Shown: positions 23,859 through 36,520, numbered from the stretch's first letter. The stretch is 64,000 nt of DNA from Kappaphycus alvarezii (GCA_002205965.3 NADL03000598.1:280863-344862), one strand, 5' to 3'. Numbers and translations are program-made. The notes: a model not told the origin generated them from the sequence alone.

Positions 23859-26044
23859 CCCGGCTAGCCGCCACTCCATTCAACCTCTCCGCAAAGCGCG
23901 GTCTATGGAAACAGGGTCTCCACAACAATCGAAACCGAAAGTGCCACTCACCTCATTCACTCGGGTCGTCTCCCATTCCAACAACACCTCATCCTAGGCA
24001 CATCCCATGCTACAGTATTCATTCGTAAAAGAACCCCACCAAACCCATGGCCCACTCTCTCCAATCTGGCCCCACAATCACCCTTTGCCTTGACCGCGTT
24101 TTCGCAAACGATTCCAGGGGCACGGTGCTTGTCCCCGTGTCGCAAATCACGTATTTTTTCATGTCAATCACCTCCCGATTTGTATTGGTATCATCGATCA
24201 CTCCTCGTGTCGATAACGCGCACGCACCACGCCGTTGCCCTAACGATAACGCTTAGCGTAACTGCGGCCCGAAAATTTCCGCCCCCTTCCCAAACATACT
24301 ACTCGTCCTTCTGTACACCCCGTTTCACTGCATGACCAACGCTCGCATGAGCATCAGCAAGGTCCCAACAAAACCGTGCAAAAGGGCTCATTTCCTGCCT
24401 TTCCACTCATGTCACCGCTTTGCCATCTCCCAAATCTCACACCACCCCGTCCCGCAATCTCCATACAAATGCCACACAGCAGCTCAGTAATGCCATCTGA
24501 ACCGGAATCCGGTGCAAGTTGGAGCGAAATTTTCCCCAAAGAGAGAGTGTGGCAGCCCTTTACGACATTGTTTTCCCCCTCGATCAGCTCGGATTGCACG
24601 CCGACTTGACGAATTCAAGGTGATTTACCCTGGCATGTGATACTATCCCGACTCCAACGCATTTAGCCCATGTCCTTGGCAATCCGGAAATCGCCCACAG
24701 TTTGCGAGTCGTCTAGGAAAAGTGCAGCACCCAGACCACGTGGAAACCATCAATCAAACCGAAATGTCCGTCCATAATGACCAATGTCGTTTCGCGCTCG
24801 GCAGTTTCTATCTGGCGTTGCGAGGGACGCACAGAGTTCAGTCCTGGAGCTGGGCGGCTCTCATTGTTTGTACTGGGGTAACCTGTGTTGTGCTAAACGT
24901 TCGGGACATCACGCCATCGCCGGGAGGATGATGGTGTGCTATCTTTGCCTGCGCAAACGGTACCGAGTTTGGCAAAACGCTTTCGCATGTTTCGGAAAGG
25001 CTTGCTGAGCAGCCGCTGTTGGCTTTGTTTGCGATCCAAACTTGCGGGAATGTTATTTCAACTGAGTGAAACTTTGCGGCAGGTTCTTTGCCAGTGAAGA
25101 TGATTGCGAAACGGTTGGACGATGTTTTTCAGTTACTGCAGACTCTGACTCTGGGTGCTGGATGGTGGGCTCTAAGTGCACCACAACCTCCTGTCTCCCC
25201 CGTTTTGCCGGCATGCCTTGCGCAACCATACGTTCATAACTTTGTACAAACAAAAAAAATTCTTTCAATTACAGTGCAAAAAAATTATTCCGTCGCCAAA
25301 AATGATCCCGATTCCGCCAAAAAAGTTTTTTTCACAGGAATTTGATTTTATTGCACCACAGGTGCAACATGCAAAGTCCTGAACCTTCAGGTCCTGAATA
25401 CTCTACCTGAATACTGTACTGGATGTACAGTACAGCACATACGGTGCCCCACTGTAACAAAACTAAAAGAATTAGGTTTGAATAGGGTGGCTAAACTCTG
25501 CGTGTTGTGGGGAGCGACGTATTACAATCGCAGCACACGTGGACCAAATCGCATAACCAAGCTGCTGATAAAGCCGAGTCGTCACTCCTCCCGTCGAGCA
25601 TCCGCTGCGGGTTGCAACAGCGGCCGCGTATTGTTATGACGAGTCATCGCAAAATATGTATCACTAGAGCTAGCGACAGCTCTCAGTAATACTGCCTACG
25701 ATTGGGCCACTTACAGTAAGTCTGTCCCCACGGCACAAATTTTACATAAAGAGGTCACCTTTCCCCCCAGACATTAAAATTGTCGTTGAAACCTCCCTGT
25801 AAACCCACGAGTTTTACACGAGAGCACAATCTGTCGCGGGGCAAAATACTCGTCGATGGCGGATAGCTTGCGGTGTGGAAAAGAAGGGCTATGCGGAGCA
25901 CCTCAGCGAACGCAGGCGGCCAAAGGGTTGGTTTGCTTCCTACTTCTGTGCTCCCTTTTCCGGTCCCTATTCTTCTTGACAGTAAGTGTACTAAGGTATG
26001 TGTGTGGACGGATGAGTGTGGGCATCGAGTGCTCGGTGCCACAC
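23859..26044. other. C-rich unassigned region
   Basis: The pyrimidine skew of the previous segment continues to about 24600. Short frames are open but change often; none is recognised. An 8-bp inverted repeat (TACTGTAC and GTACAGTA) with a 5-base loop lies at 25412-25432. Confidence 0.45.
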
Positions 26045-27896
26045 TCAGTCCGATCCTAAAAATTCATTAAAAAGGGCCATTAAAGATGGACCAAAATCAG
26101 GCCCAAAATTAACCAAAATCGCTGTAGGCTTTTGTGACTGTCTATGTGAGAAACGGTCAGGTTTCGGCAGTTGCCTTCCTTTGATGTCCTTTCCCCAGCA
26201 ACAGGCAGTGGAGTGTCCACTGTGACCACAGTTGGTGCATGTCAACGCTGCAAAACGTCTTGACTCAGGGATCTGCCCAATAAGAGCAGCACTTTGCGGA
26301 GTCTGCCGTCTAGCAAGCTTTATCGATGCACGTTGCTCCTCTTGGAGGAGGTGAATTTTTACATATTCTACTCCGAACCTGCTATCTTCGGATCCAAGAG
26401 CGTCAAGAGCTACAATAAGACTTTGTAAAATCTGCGGCAGACCATTGAAAACTACTATAGCCATTTCTTTCTCATCAATGACGACTCCCATCGACTTTTA
26501 GCGAGCTGCTAGATGTCAAACACGTCCTTCGTACGGCAAAAATTTCTTATTGTCCAGCATGGTGACCGTGTACAAGTCTTTCCGGGCCGCCAGCTTATTC
26601 AGTAATGTGTGGCGCTCAAAAAATTCAAAGATGGCGCCCCACATTTCTTTAGCGGTGACAGAATCCCTCACATGATCCAAGTGATCATCAAACAGGGACA
26701 GGCCGATGATGGCTCGGGCCTTTCGATCCCCTTGCCTCGACGCCTTTTAACTGAAAGATTGTTCGTCTTCAAGAATGGTATTATCTGTTATGTACTCTTA
26801 CACATACTTTTCCACATCGCGAAGGGCCAAAAGGAGCTGAATCTTCTGTTTTCACACGTAGAAGTTGCTATCCGCGAGCTTTTCGATCTTCATAGATCCT
26901 CCTCTTTGATATTCTCAGTTACTCATTGCAATAATACATAGGTGCTAATATTCTGTTCGGGTATTCCAAGCCGGTGACCGATAGTCGCTTGTCACGGCCA
27001 ACCTTTCCGTATAAGAAGTTCGAAGAGTTTACTTAAAGACACGTGGTGCTCAATTTCCAACTCTTTACCTCCTTAGTTTTCCTCCTCTTTACCTATTACC
27101 ACCTCTTTATTTGTGCCTTAGGGCGCTACCCCTGTATATCGACCAGTGCTGGTCTTTCAACTTTGAGCGCAATCCTTGTGCCACGAGTAAGTAAGGCAAC
27201 TTTATCTGTAGACGGCCAGGAATTTTTAGCCACTACCCCGAAAGGTCCCCGCAGCAAAGGGCGTCTTATCACAGTCACAGACTTTCCGTACTGACTCAAG
27301 CGCGTTTCTTTCCAGACTGTGTCGTTTGACTTCCGTCGTACTCGTGTGAAATAACTCAAGGTCACCAATGAGCTTCGTCCATCCGTGCACAGCACGTATC
27401 TATACCCCACCAGAAGTATAACGAGCAGGTTACAAAGCACATGTGCGAAACACTAGTACCCAATATGCTACCAGAGTAAGAAATCAGAACACAGTCATTC
27501 CCTCTCCAATCACGGGCGACGGGTTTTTGCGTGCGTATCGGTCGATAAAGCGAGGAGCATCTCTGCCCCACCGGCGCGCAAAAGGCCCACTGCAACGGAC
27601 TGACTTGGCTGATACACTGTGATTACCACCGGGAATCGGGTTCAGTCCTACGACTTTTGATAACTCGCGTTATCAACCGCGTGGGTTTGTATGGTACGGC
27701 CCGTCCAACTCACGTTACACAAAGGCACTGTTCTCAAAGGAGTACAGCCGGTGAGAGGATCACGAAACCGATTGCCAAGACCACGATTCGGCAAAAGAAT
27801 GGGACAAACTTGGGCGGACTCTGGCATTTTTTCTTCTTCTTTTCCGTTACCATGAAGGATTTCCAAGGGTGCAGGGGTATCGACAACCAATCATAA
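26045..27896 (-). mobile_element. Copia fossil of the array family: leader and gag
   Basis: This minus-strand piece matches, in reverse complement, the leader and gag of the array elements at 42.2-51 kb. Gag (about 26045-26940) shares NGLPQ, LIVALDALGSED and a CCHC knuckle region (CTNCGHSGHSTACCWGKD). The leader (about 26941-27896) shares the segment with CACGTGGTG, GGGCGTCTTA and the GAGTTATCA-type block. It is clearly more diverged than the array units, hence older. No polymerase follows. Confidence 0.85.
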
Positions 27897-28060
27897 GAGT
27901 AGAAATTTTTTTTTGGCGGGCTTTTCTCACGTTGTTTCGTAACAGTACGTAAATCTCATGCATGCCGTTCAACGTGAATTAAGCCTTACGTTCCATACGT
28001 GCAATACTGTAAAAGCAACGTGGCTGCATCAACATACTATGGCTGCATACTTATGAAGTA
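27897..28060 (-). repeat. LTR fragment of the array family
   Basis: Reverse complement of an internal LTR part (compare about 48085-48256): GGCGGGCTT, CACGTTG, GCAACGTGGCTGCATCAACA. Neither LTR end is present. Confidence 0.8.
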
Positions 28061-29124
28061 ATGAGCCTTGTTTACCGACGTGGCTTCCACCCTATCACCA
28101 GTAAAATACGGTTTGACCTGCACAAAGTTAAAAGGGCGAGCTACACTGATCTTTGCGTCTTAAACGAAAACAAGCTTCCTTGATTCATCAGTTCCCACAG
28201 CAGTGAATGGTACAAGCAATTCACCAATATGATGGTTGATAATTTTCTCCCTCCAGAAGAGCACTTTGTCACCGGGCCGGTAGAACCTACTAGCGGCAGC
28301 AGGCGTCCTGTGCTGTAAGGCGCGACGAATCCTCATCTCCGCCATTATACTTTCCATCTCCTTGCTCGCCGCATGAGCACTAGAAGCTCATTTTTCTAAT
28401 TTCGGTCTTCGTGGTGGGGTTTCAGATCGTGTGAGTACGCGTGGGAACTCACCAAACACAAGAGCAGATGGAACAAGTCCTTCAGGCCCAAAAGTATTGT
28501 TCAAGGCCTTAACAGAGGCAACCAACGCTACTCTAAGCGGTATTTGAGGGGTTTCGGACTCTATTTTGCGATAAGTTCGTCGGAGGGGTTGATGATATCG
28601 TTCTCCTAGGCGAAGGCTGTTGTGTGCTTCGATTCCGGTGTTCTTTAAGTCGAAGTTCGACATGGATCCAAGTTTTACGAATGCGTCACCGAAATAAGGG
28701 CCTTGATCAACCAGCATGCGATTTGGTAAGCTCATGTACATCATAGCCGAGCATTCTAAGATGGCTGACCAGAGAGTCTCAGTCGAAACTTCTGGGACAC
28801 TTTGGCAGCACCGAAACGAGTGGCTTCATCTACGATATGAAGGACTAGTTTTTTATCAATAGTGACTATATCAGGTAGAATTCGCTCATTAGACAGTACA
28901 TGACCCGCGCCGAAAGAGACTCTAAAACGAGTTGCGGCGGTATGGATCCTTTGACAGAGGTCACAGCGTTTCGATATGTCTTGAAGTGTCTCCAGAGTTT
29001 CAGGAGAGGTCTCCTTTGGTCGAGCCTTATTCAGAAGCTTGAATAGCTTCTCTGCAGAGGAATGGAAGAATTGCTTATGCAGTTTTTCCAACTGAGTTCT
29101 TGTAAACATAACCGCAGTGGACAA
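28060..29124 (-). mobile_element. Retrotransposon integrase fossil, separate family
   Basis: A minus-strand integrase region. In element order: a His/Cys zinc-binding block (LHKQFFHSSAEKLF ... CDLCQRI, about 28945-29110), the catalytic core region (LHIVDEATRFGAAK near 28800; LPNRMLVDQGPYFGDAF near 28680-28730; GIEAHNSLRLGERYHQPLR near 28580-28640), and a C-terminal part (RPGDKVLFWREKIINHHIGE near 28200-28280). The wording differs from the neighbouring copia pieces, so it is a distinct family, possibly copia-like, of a type I remember from fungi and protists. No LTRs, gag or reverse transcriptase are attached, and it has several breaks. Confidence 0.8.
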
Positions 29125-29189
29125 TTACATCTCGACATAGACGTGAACACTCTTTGATCGGAGCTAATAGAATCCGCCAGCTTGCTGTT

Positions 29190-30819
29190 ACTCTCAAGTC
29201 GATGTCATTAAATCACCATATCCCTACTCAAAGGTCTATCCGATCGCTTCGATAGCCTAATCTCGGCACTCGGCGTTGCCCACGTTGATGACGACAAATT
29301 CTCCTTCGAATTCGTTCAAAACAGATGCCTCCATGAAGGACAGCGCCATGCCCAGCGATATCAGGACTAATTGAGAGCTTCAGAGTCCACGGCTCTTCTT
29401 GGAAAACAGCGTCCTAAATCCAACAGAGACTCTTCTTCTGAGATATGTATTCACTGCGGAAAGCACCGCTATAATAGTCGCTGCTTCAAAAAGTACCCAC
29501 ACCTCGCTCCATCTGACCACCCAGCGAAGGCTGGCTTGGACAAAGCGCGTAATGTCGGGAAAGATCTCGTGGCTTCCGAAGCTCTCCTTAAGAAAGAAGA
29601 AGATAGAGACCTTACCTGCTTCGTAAAGATATCCGATCATCTATGCGAAGACAAGAATCTGAACTCCAAAAAGTATTTGATGACCTGTAATTTCACCACT
29701 AATCATGCCGAAGATGAAAATAACCAACCAGTGCATCTCAAAATATCTAGTAACAACAGTATTGCAATACAAAACACTGGGACTCTCATATCCCTCGCTA
29801 ATGACTGGGTAATCGACTCGGGCTGGTACTTCCCATGTAACAAATGATCGAACTGCCTTCGTCACGTATCATGCCTCATCATACAAGTCAACCCTAGATC
29901 TTGGAGCAGATTCTACAGCGCCAATCGAAGGATCAGCTGATGTAATTTTAACTATCCGCCGTAAAAAAATACTGTCCAATGCCTGTGAAAGGGGGTTTTT
30001 CACGTTCCGACTCCTCGATATCAGCTGATTTCGGTATCAGCTATGGACATTCGAGGTATCTGCTGTTCTTTTAAGTGACGTGGTCGTTCTCAATAAGCAA
30101 AAGGATAGCTCCACAGTTGCTACTGGGACTCTTAACAAAGGCCTATATATATTAGAGACCTGTTCAAGACCAGAAAACTTTGCTGATCCGGAAATTTACT
30201 TATTTTATTCCCTCCAAACTTGGAATGAGAGACTGGCTCACATCGACACCGCTGAGATCAATTCTATAGTTAATCACGGAGATGCAACAAGTGGTTAGTT
30301 CGACAATTCAGAGATTCTATATGCCTGCGTTGAATTTTTCCTCGGCAATCTCATCATGCACTAATCCCGAAGTTGAGGGAAGGAAACTCTACAAAGCTCC
30401 TACAGCTGGTTCACTCAGACGACCTGGGGCCTTCTGAAAGTCCTTGACCCGGTCGAGCGCGATATTTAGTGTCGTATATCGAAGACTACTCCAAATGGAC
30501 AGTACTTTACCATATCACTCAGAAGTCAAAAGTTCTGGATTTTTTTAAGAAATACAAGGTTTTTGCGGAAAAATACACTAGCGGGTCCCTTCAAGCTCTT
30601 CACGTCCGCGAGTTTCTGGAAACGGACGTTCCTGCCGAGAAAGATGAGATTATACTAAAGGATTTGCCGTCAGACAATGGTGGAGAATTTTTTGCAGCTT
30701 TCAAGAACTTTATGGAGGAACAAGGTATTCAACATCAGCTCAATGTTTCCCATAATTCTCAGCAAAATAGAACAGCGGAGCGAATGAACCGTACTCTGCT
30801 CAATCTCGTCCGATCTTAA
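29190..30819 (+). mobile_element. Ty1/copia fossil B: gag to integrase
   Basis: Plus-strand copia remains. Parts: gag end (about 29200-29380), zinc knuckle region (CIHCGKHRYNSRCFKKYP, about 29440-29495), protease region (about 29800-29850), pre-integrase block (about 30080-30300) and integrase core (YIEDYSKWTVLYHITQKSK near 30475; LPSDNGGEFF near 30665; ERMNRTLLNLVRS ending at 30819). It stops exactly where a solo LTR begins; the downstream polymerase is absent. It resembles copia C at 32.5 kb closely enough to be the same family. It carries several breaks. Confidence 0.82.
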
Positions 30820-31984
30820 TCGAAGGAACAGGGGATTGTAAGGGATGAGGAGAGAGAATGAAAAGGTTAGAGGGGAAAGAGTGTAGATGGGGAAGGGAAA
30901 CAGAAAGGAGATAGCCCTGAAAAAGTGAGGTTGGTGTTGAAATCAAAGGCAAGTCCGTGCCTCCACTTTACTTGGATGAGCTACTAGACTACAAATACAT
31001 ACTGCCTGCCAGCACTCACCTCGGCTTTGCGAAAGAAGATTGAAAGGAGCAAATACACATTTGCAGCACTATTTTCGTCGGATGTATAGCCTACCCAAGT
31101 CTAAATGCCTGAGAATCCTTGATTTGCATGCGCGAAAAATTCATCATTTCCGATATTCGAAACGTAAGTAACATCACGTGCATGCTAGCCATGAAATTTC
31201 TGTTACGTAAACGTACACTAAAACAATCAGCCCGTGAATTATGCCTTACGTGCCCCGCCAACGAAACTGTAATCTCTAGGCCTATAACAGAACCCAAAGG
31301 AGGGAACTTAAAATGTCATAAGAGCAGAAAAAAATTATTTTTGGCGGGCTTGTCTCACGTAATAGTACGCAAATCTGATCTAGGCCGTTCAATGTGAATT
31401 GAACCTTACGTGCCATACGTGCCATACTGTAAAAGCAACATGGCTGCATCAACATACTATGACTGCATACGTGTGCAAGAGTGATTTGTATGCAGCCAGT
31501 TCAGGCAACTATAGGATAAATATAGAAACCACTGTTGACTTGTACACATAGGACACCTATGATACTGAACAAGTATGACACATAGGAGACTGTACACGTA
31601 TGAAAAATTGGGTACAGTACTTTGAGCCTAGAATAAAGACAAACCATCAACCAACCATACCATGCCAAGTGTCAGAATGCTCCACAATGAACAGCTCACA
31701 TATCGCCATTTGGAACGATATGAGTGGTATGGAGGGGTATCTAGCAGCTAATCAAAGGGCAGAATACCAGTTGGTTTGAAAAATAGCAAAATGCGTCGTG
31801 AATTTGAGTTGCCCGAAAATGGGCTTTCGTCCCCGGCAAGTTTCGATTTGGCCCAATTTACTCTTGTAATAGGGGTATTCACAGAAGTATGGTGCACCCT
31901 CGCATTTTCATGCTACAAGTGTCCACGTGTCCACGTGGGAACTAAAAACCATTGGATCGCATGCATTCTATCCCTTTTTCAACA
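30820..31984 (-). repeat. Solo LTR of the array family
   Basis: About 1.16 kb in minus orientation. Its 5' end (TGTTGAAAAAGGGATAG on the minus strand) lies at 31984. The TATA-proximal part and pyrimidine-rich end lie near 30827-31000. The outer end near 30820 is degraded. No internal region is attached on either side, as expected after LTR-LTR recombination, or it may be a fragment. It is closest in wording to the oldest array LTR. Confidence 0.8.
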
Positions 31985-32520
31985 CATTTCTAGTTTGATG
32001 GGGCGTTTTAGTGTAATTTAATTTTCTCTGCCTTTTGCTGACAAGTTGCGAGGAGGATTACGGGTATTAATGTACTTTACCGTTCAATGTAGAACTTGAC
32101 CTGTATGTTTATGTACTGTGCAATGCTGTAAGCTTGAGCTGATCTTCTAAAGATCAGCTCAAGCAGGTTTAGGGTATTGACTCTCACCATAGTCTATATA
32201 TCTTCGGCAAGCTTCCTTTGATCAACCGAGAGAACTAGTTGACTCGCCTTGAAGTCTGTTAAAGCCCCAGTCTTCCTTCATCTTCTACCTGCGTAAAGTT
32301 TGTCACCACACTCTCCTCTCTTATCTCTCCTTCTTGGACCTGCACTCTTTCTACCCTTCTCTCTCTCTCTTCTGCTCTTCTGCTCTCTCCTTTAATCTCT
32401 GTCCAACTCACTCGCTCCCTCGTTCTCGTTCTATCCATCCTTCTATACTGCATGGATGCATCCAAATGAGAAACTTCTACTATTTGCTGCCCACATTTAA
32501 CAACTTGCAACAACTCTAAA
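31985..32520 (+). other. Possible LTR or leader of copia C
   Basis: This segment precedes the copia C coding region. It holds a perfect 15-bp inverted repeat (32132-32164), a TATATATC-like box near 32198, then pyrimidine-rich sequence (CTCTCTCTCT near 32361), a layout similar to the array LTRs. No second copy is present in the window, so the LTR assignment is inference. Confidence 0.35.
32132..32164. repeat. Perfect 15-bp inverted repeat, 3-base loop
   Basis: GCTTGAGCTGATCTT at 32132-32146, loop CTA, and AAGATCAGCTCAAGC at 32150-32164. Confidence 0.97.
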
Positions 32521-35250
32521 ATACATGCCTGTTCATGTAGAGGACAGTGAAATGACCATTGCCTTCCTCAATTGCTTGCCCGACCGCTTCGCCAGCCTAA
32601 TATCAGCTGTTGATGCTGTCAATATCGAAAATGACAAGCTTTAGTTCTAATTCGTACAGAGCAGATGTCTCCAAGGAAAGGATTCATGTTCAGCGGGATC
32701 AAGATGAACTTTCAGTCGCTGAAACAGCTGCACTCATGGCAAACAAGTCTCCCAAGCCTCGAACTCGAACTTTAGCATAAATGTACATACATTGCGGCAG
32801 GCATCTAGATAGAAGCCGATGCTAGAAGAAGTTCCCTCATCTCGCTCCCAGAGGACATACAGCAAGAGCTCATCTTAACAAGGATAGAGGAAGTGGAGGA
32901 AAATCCCTCAATGGAATGGAGCTTGCTTAAACTACCGAACAATCAGAAGTTGTTTGTCTCTTTCCGTTGCCTTCCTTTGCACAACAGGTAGAACTCCAAT
33001 CTACTGGAGTTCCTCCTCCCTCATCTATGCAATGGATTATCGACTCAGGATGTACCTCTCATGTCACTTACTACCGCTCAGCGTCCAAAAGTTTCCACCT
33101 TCTCACGTCCCCCTCAACTCTTGATCTTGGTGCAGATTCTATGGCTATGGTTATTGGCTCCGGTGACGTTGCTCTCACGTTGCGATGGAAGGGCGAAACT
33201 TTCAAGTGTGTAATGAGAAACGTATTACACGTTCCAGACCTCCGCTACCAACTGCTCTCTGCATTTTTCATGGCAAAGCTTAGAATTGAGACGCGCTTTA
33301 AAGACGGTAGAGTCACCCTTGTTCGCCATTTGGACTCTACTCTTGTGGCGACGGGTACGTTCATTAATGGCCTATACGCTTTGGGTGAATTGGATGTCAT
33401 TAAGACTGCACTAAAGACACCGACAGGATCTGAAGTTTGCTTCATATGCCCACTTTGAATCTTTCACCAGATATTGGCGTACGTCCATGCTACTGGAATC
33501 AAATCAATGATCAGAACTGGTGGCGTGAAAGGTGTAAAACCCTGACAAGAAAATGAGGAAGATGATTTCTACGTTGGTCGCATGCTTGGTGAATCCCACC
33601 GGGCACCAATCCCGAAGAAAAGACAAAGTCTTCCCGCAAAAACTCTAGAACTGCTTCACTCTGATGTCTTGGGACCAGTTCAGACTAGGTTCTCTGGGAG
33701 ATACTAGGTATTTCGTGTTGGTATTCTGTGTCATTCATCGACGACTACTCAAAGTGGACGGTTGTTTATCCTATGGGCCAAAATTTAAAGGTGATAGATC
33801 TTATTCAAAAACTGCAATGCTTTTGCAGAAAAAAAACCAGTCAGTCTCTGAAATGTCTCCAATTATATGAGTTTCCTGACAAGAAAACTCCGTTGTATGA
33901 GATCAAATTCTCATTAAGTCTTTAGGGTCCGACAATGGCGGAGAGTACCTTTCAACCGATATCAAGAACTTCCTGAGGGAAAAAGGCATCCAAAATCAGC
34001 TCACCGTGGCTCACACCCCCAGCGAAACAGGAATGCAGAACGGATGGAACGAACCACTCTCAATCTGATCCGTTCGATGTTACACCACAAGGGTCTTACC
34101 AAGCATTTCTAAGCCGAGGCGCTTTCCAGGGCTCGCAATGTTCTGAATCGCGTTATTTCAAGTTATTTTCCAGAGAAAGACACTCTTCACCATCGCTGGA
34201 ATTGTTATTACCACTGGCATATCTCACATGCGGGTATTTAGTGCACAGTTCTGGTATGTCATGCCAAAGACCAAACTCAAGAAGATGTATCCCAGATCCG
34301 AGAAGCCCTAATGATGAGGTACTCCTCCAGAGGAAGGGATATAAGCTGCTGGACAATGGCTCAGAAGAAATAGTCATATACAGAGCTGTAGTTTTCAATG
34401 AAATCGGAACTTTTACACAGCCTCAAGTCATCTGCGAGCTACCGAATGGAGATCGCGGCCAAAAAATTTCCTCCAATGAAGATAGCTCTCCTCCTTAAAT
34501 TTTTTTTTGGAAGTTAAAAATTCCGCTGAAGAAGAAGAAAATTCTGAAAAGTCCACTGCCAGTGTAGACAATCCACTCTCACCTGAAGAAGCCCCTTCGG
34601 TAGCTCCTCGTCGTTCTTCTCGGATCTCAAGGAGGCTCACCAGCTGCTGGCTTTCTAGCTCTTTCTCAGATGTGTCACTCTTTGCAGAAACTGCACTGAT
34701 CTCAATAGGTGTTCCTGCAACATACGAAGAAGCTACTTCTGCTGAAAACATAGATTTTCGGATGCCAGGGATCAAAAAGGAAGAAGACTCTATCCGTGAG
34801 AACAGAACATTTTAGCTCGTTCCAAGGAATCCAGGAATGCATGTGATTCCGCACCATTACGTTTTTCGTATAAAAACGGACGTCTATCCTAAGGTTTGTA
34901 TCGCTCCAAAAAGATTCAGAAAAGTTCCAAAACTAGAAAACAAAGACACGTATGCTCCTTTCATTTCTATTGCTGTCGTACGAATGTTCCCCTGCTTGAC
35001 AAATCTGTTAGATCTGGAATTTGATCAGATGGACGTAGTAACCGCGTTTCTGAACGGTGACTTGAACGGAAAATATTCATGGAGACTCCAGCTGGTCTCC
35101 GAAATCCAAACAAGCCCAGACTCGTGGTCGACTTCTGGAGGGCTTGTATGGATTGAGGTAGTCGGAGATGGATCGGATGACGAACTTTTCTGGGCGATGA
35201 AGTCGAGGGCTTGGCTACCCAGAATTTACTCGGTGCTCTTAAAATTATGA
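32521..35250 (+). mobile_element. Ty1/copia fossil C: gag to reverse transcriptase
   Basis: Plus-strand copia remains, broken at many points. Parts: gag remnants (about 32521-32950), protease region (WIIDSGCTSHVT near 33030-33065) running into the pre-integrase block (VLHVPDLRYQLLS near 33220-33260), integrase core (FIDDYSKWTVVYP near 33733-33770), integrase C-terminal part (about 34200-34400), a Ser/Glu-rich linker (about 34507-34815) and the first part of reverse transcriptase (FDQMDVVTAFLNGDL near 35020-35065). The remaining polymerase, RNase H and 3' LTR are not seen. Confidence 0.85.
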
Positions 35251-36520
35251 CCTTAAGTACAACCTACAACTACTCGCTAACTCACTCCGTCCATTAACAT
35301 AATCCCAGAAATGAACCCTTTTTGCAGGTTGAACCATATTGGCCCGGTAATAAAGTTCGACAGGTCTTAGAACTGCTTCTAAAAATTTCAAAATTCCTGT
35401 AAAACAGCTTGGTCCAATACACACATCAATGCAGTACCTTATTTTTCCACCCCATCGGAGCCGAATTCTTTTGTGCGAAAATAACGGACCCAAGCCGTCA
35501 TACAAAATATAGAATATGATAAATGTTCTCGGATGCAGCCGAAGCGTACAGCTAGGCCTGTAGATGTGACTAGAATCATCACACGTATTATAGGATAAAG
35601 ATTCGCTTCCATAAAACGACCGGAAGATGCAGCAGGACAAAACTTAATCATAACTAGAATCCTCATACGTATTTTTGAATCAAATATTTGTTTCGAATGC
35701 AGCCGCAGGATGCAGCCGGACAAATGTTAACCATATGCAGCTGGCCTTCTACTGTACCGAGAGAGAACAGAGCGGTGTAAATTATTGCAGTATTTCTCAT
35801 AAACAAATTCTACTGTACGATCTCAAGTACAGTACGAAGTACAATACGAGGTAAGTACGAAGTACAATTCCACGCCTGACACTAGTACATTATGTGGACA
35901 CCACTGCACCAAAGGTTTCTACTCTCTGCTAAACCACGTGTACATCACATTCGCAAATGCCACCACGTACACGCGTACAAACCTTACTTCTGCATAGCTC
36001 CCATGCAGCATACTTCTCACCAACTTATGGTACCCTACCTTCCGTAAAATCACCCAGAAACTACATTCTGCCCTCTAAAATAGCCCATAATCAACCCATA
36101 CATCGCCACAGTCAATACACGTGTAATAAACCAGGCAATAGAATTGAAGAATTTGACCTATCAGCCAATGAGGTTTCAGGAAGCAATATATAGCCTAGGG
36201 AACTATGGCCCAAGTTCTACTTGTCAAAATTTATGCAAAGTTTGCATAATTTCTTGACCCATCAAAATCGCCCTTTTGTCCCCGGAAACTTTGGATTTCT
36301 GCCGAAACTGCCCCAGGGTCAGCCTTCACCCTTCACTTGTTCACGTATACATGTGGAAGACGCCTCATTCCTCTTATGAGGCTTGCCACAGATGTGGGGG
36401 TCATGTGATCGTCTCTTCAACTCAACAGCAGTCTCGCCATCTCAAAAAACCCCCTCCATTACATGAACTAAGAATCACGCAGCTCGCCCAGTCCTAGATA
36501 TAAGATACACATTATGAGTA
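35251..36520. other. Unassigned stretch with short imperfect repeats
   Basis: Imperfect repeats include ACTAGAATC followed by CACACGTAT or CATACGTAT (near 35570 and 35655), GATGCAGCCG (35530 and 35708), and several CAAGTACAGTACGAAGTACA-type words at 35820-35870. I recognise no coding region. Confidence 0.5.

Noticed and set aside
24780-25010. Cys/His pattern (LYWGNLCCAKRSGHHAIAGR) resembling the C-terminal zinc motif of LINE-type proteins
   Set aside because: The spacing does not fit a CCHC motif and no reverse transcriptase blocks lie upstream.
36240-36360. Faint resemblance to the array LTR (TTTTGTCCCCGG...GTTCACGTATACATG)
   Set aside because: Too short and too diverged to call by eye.
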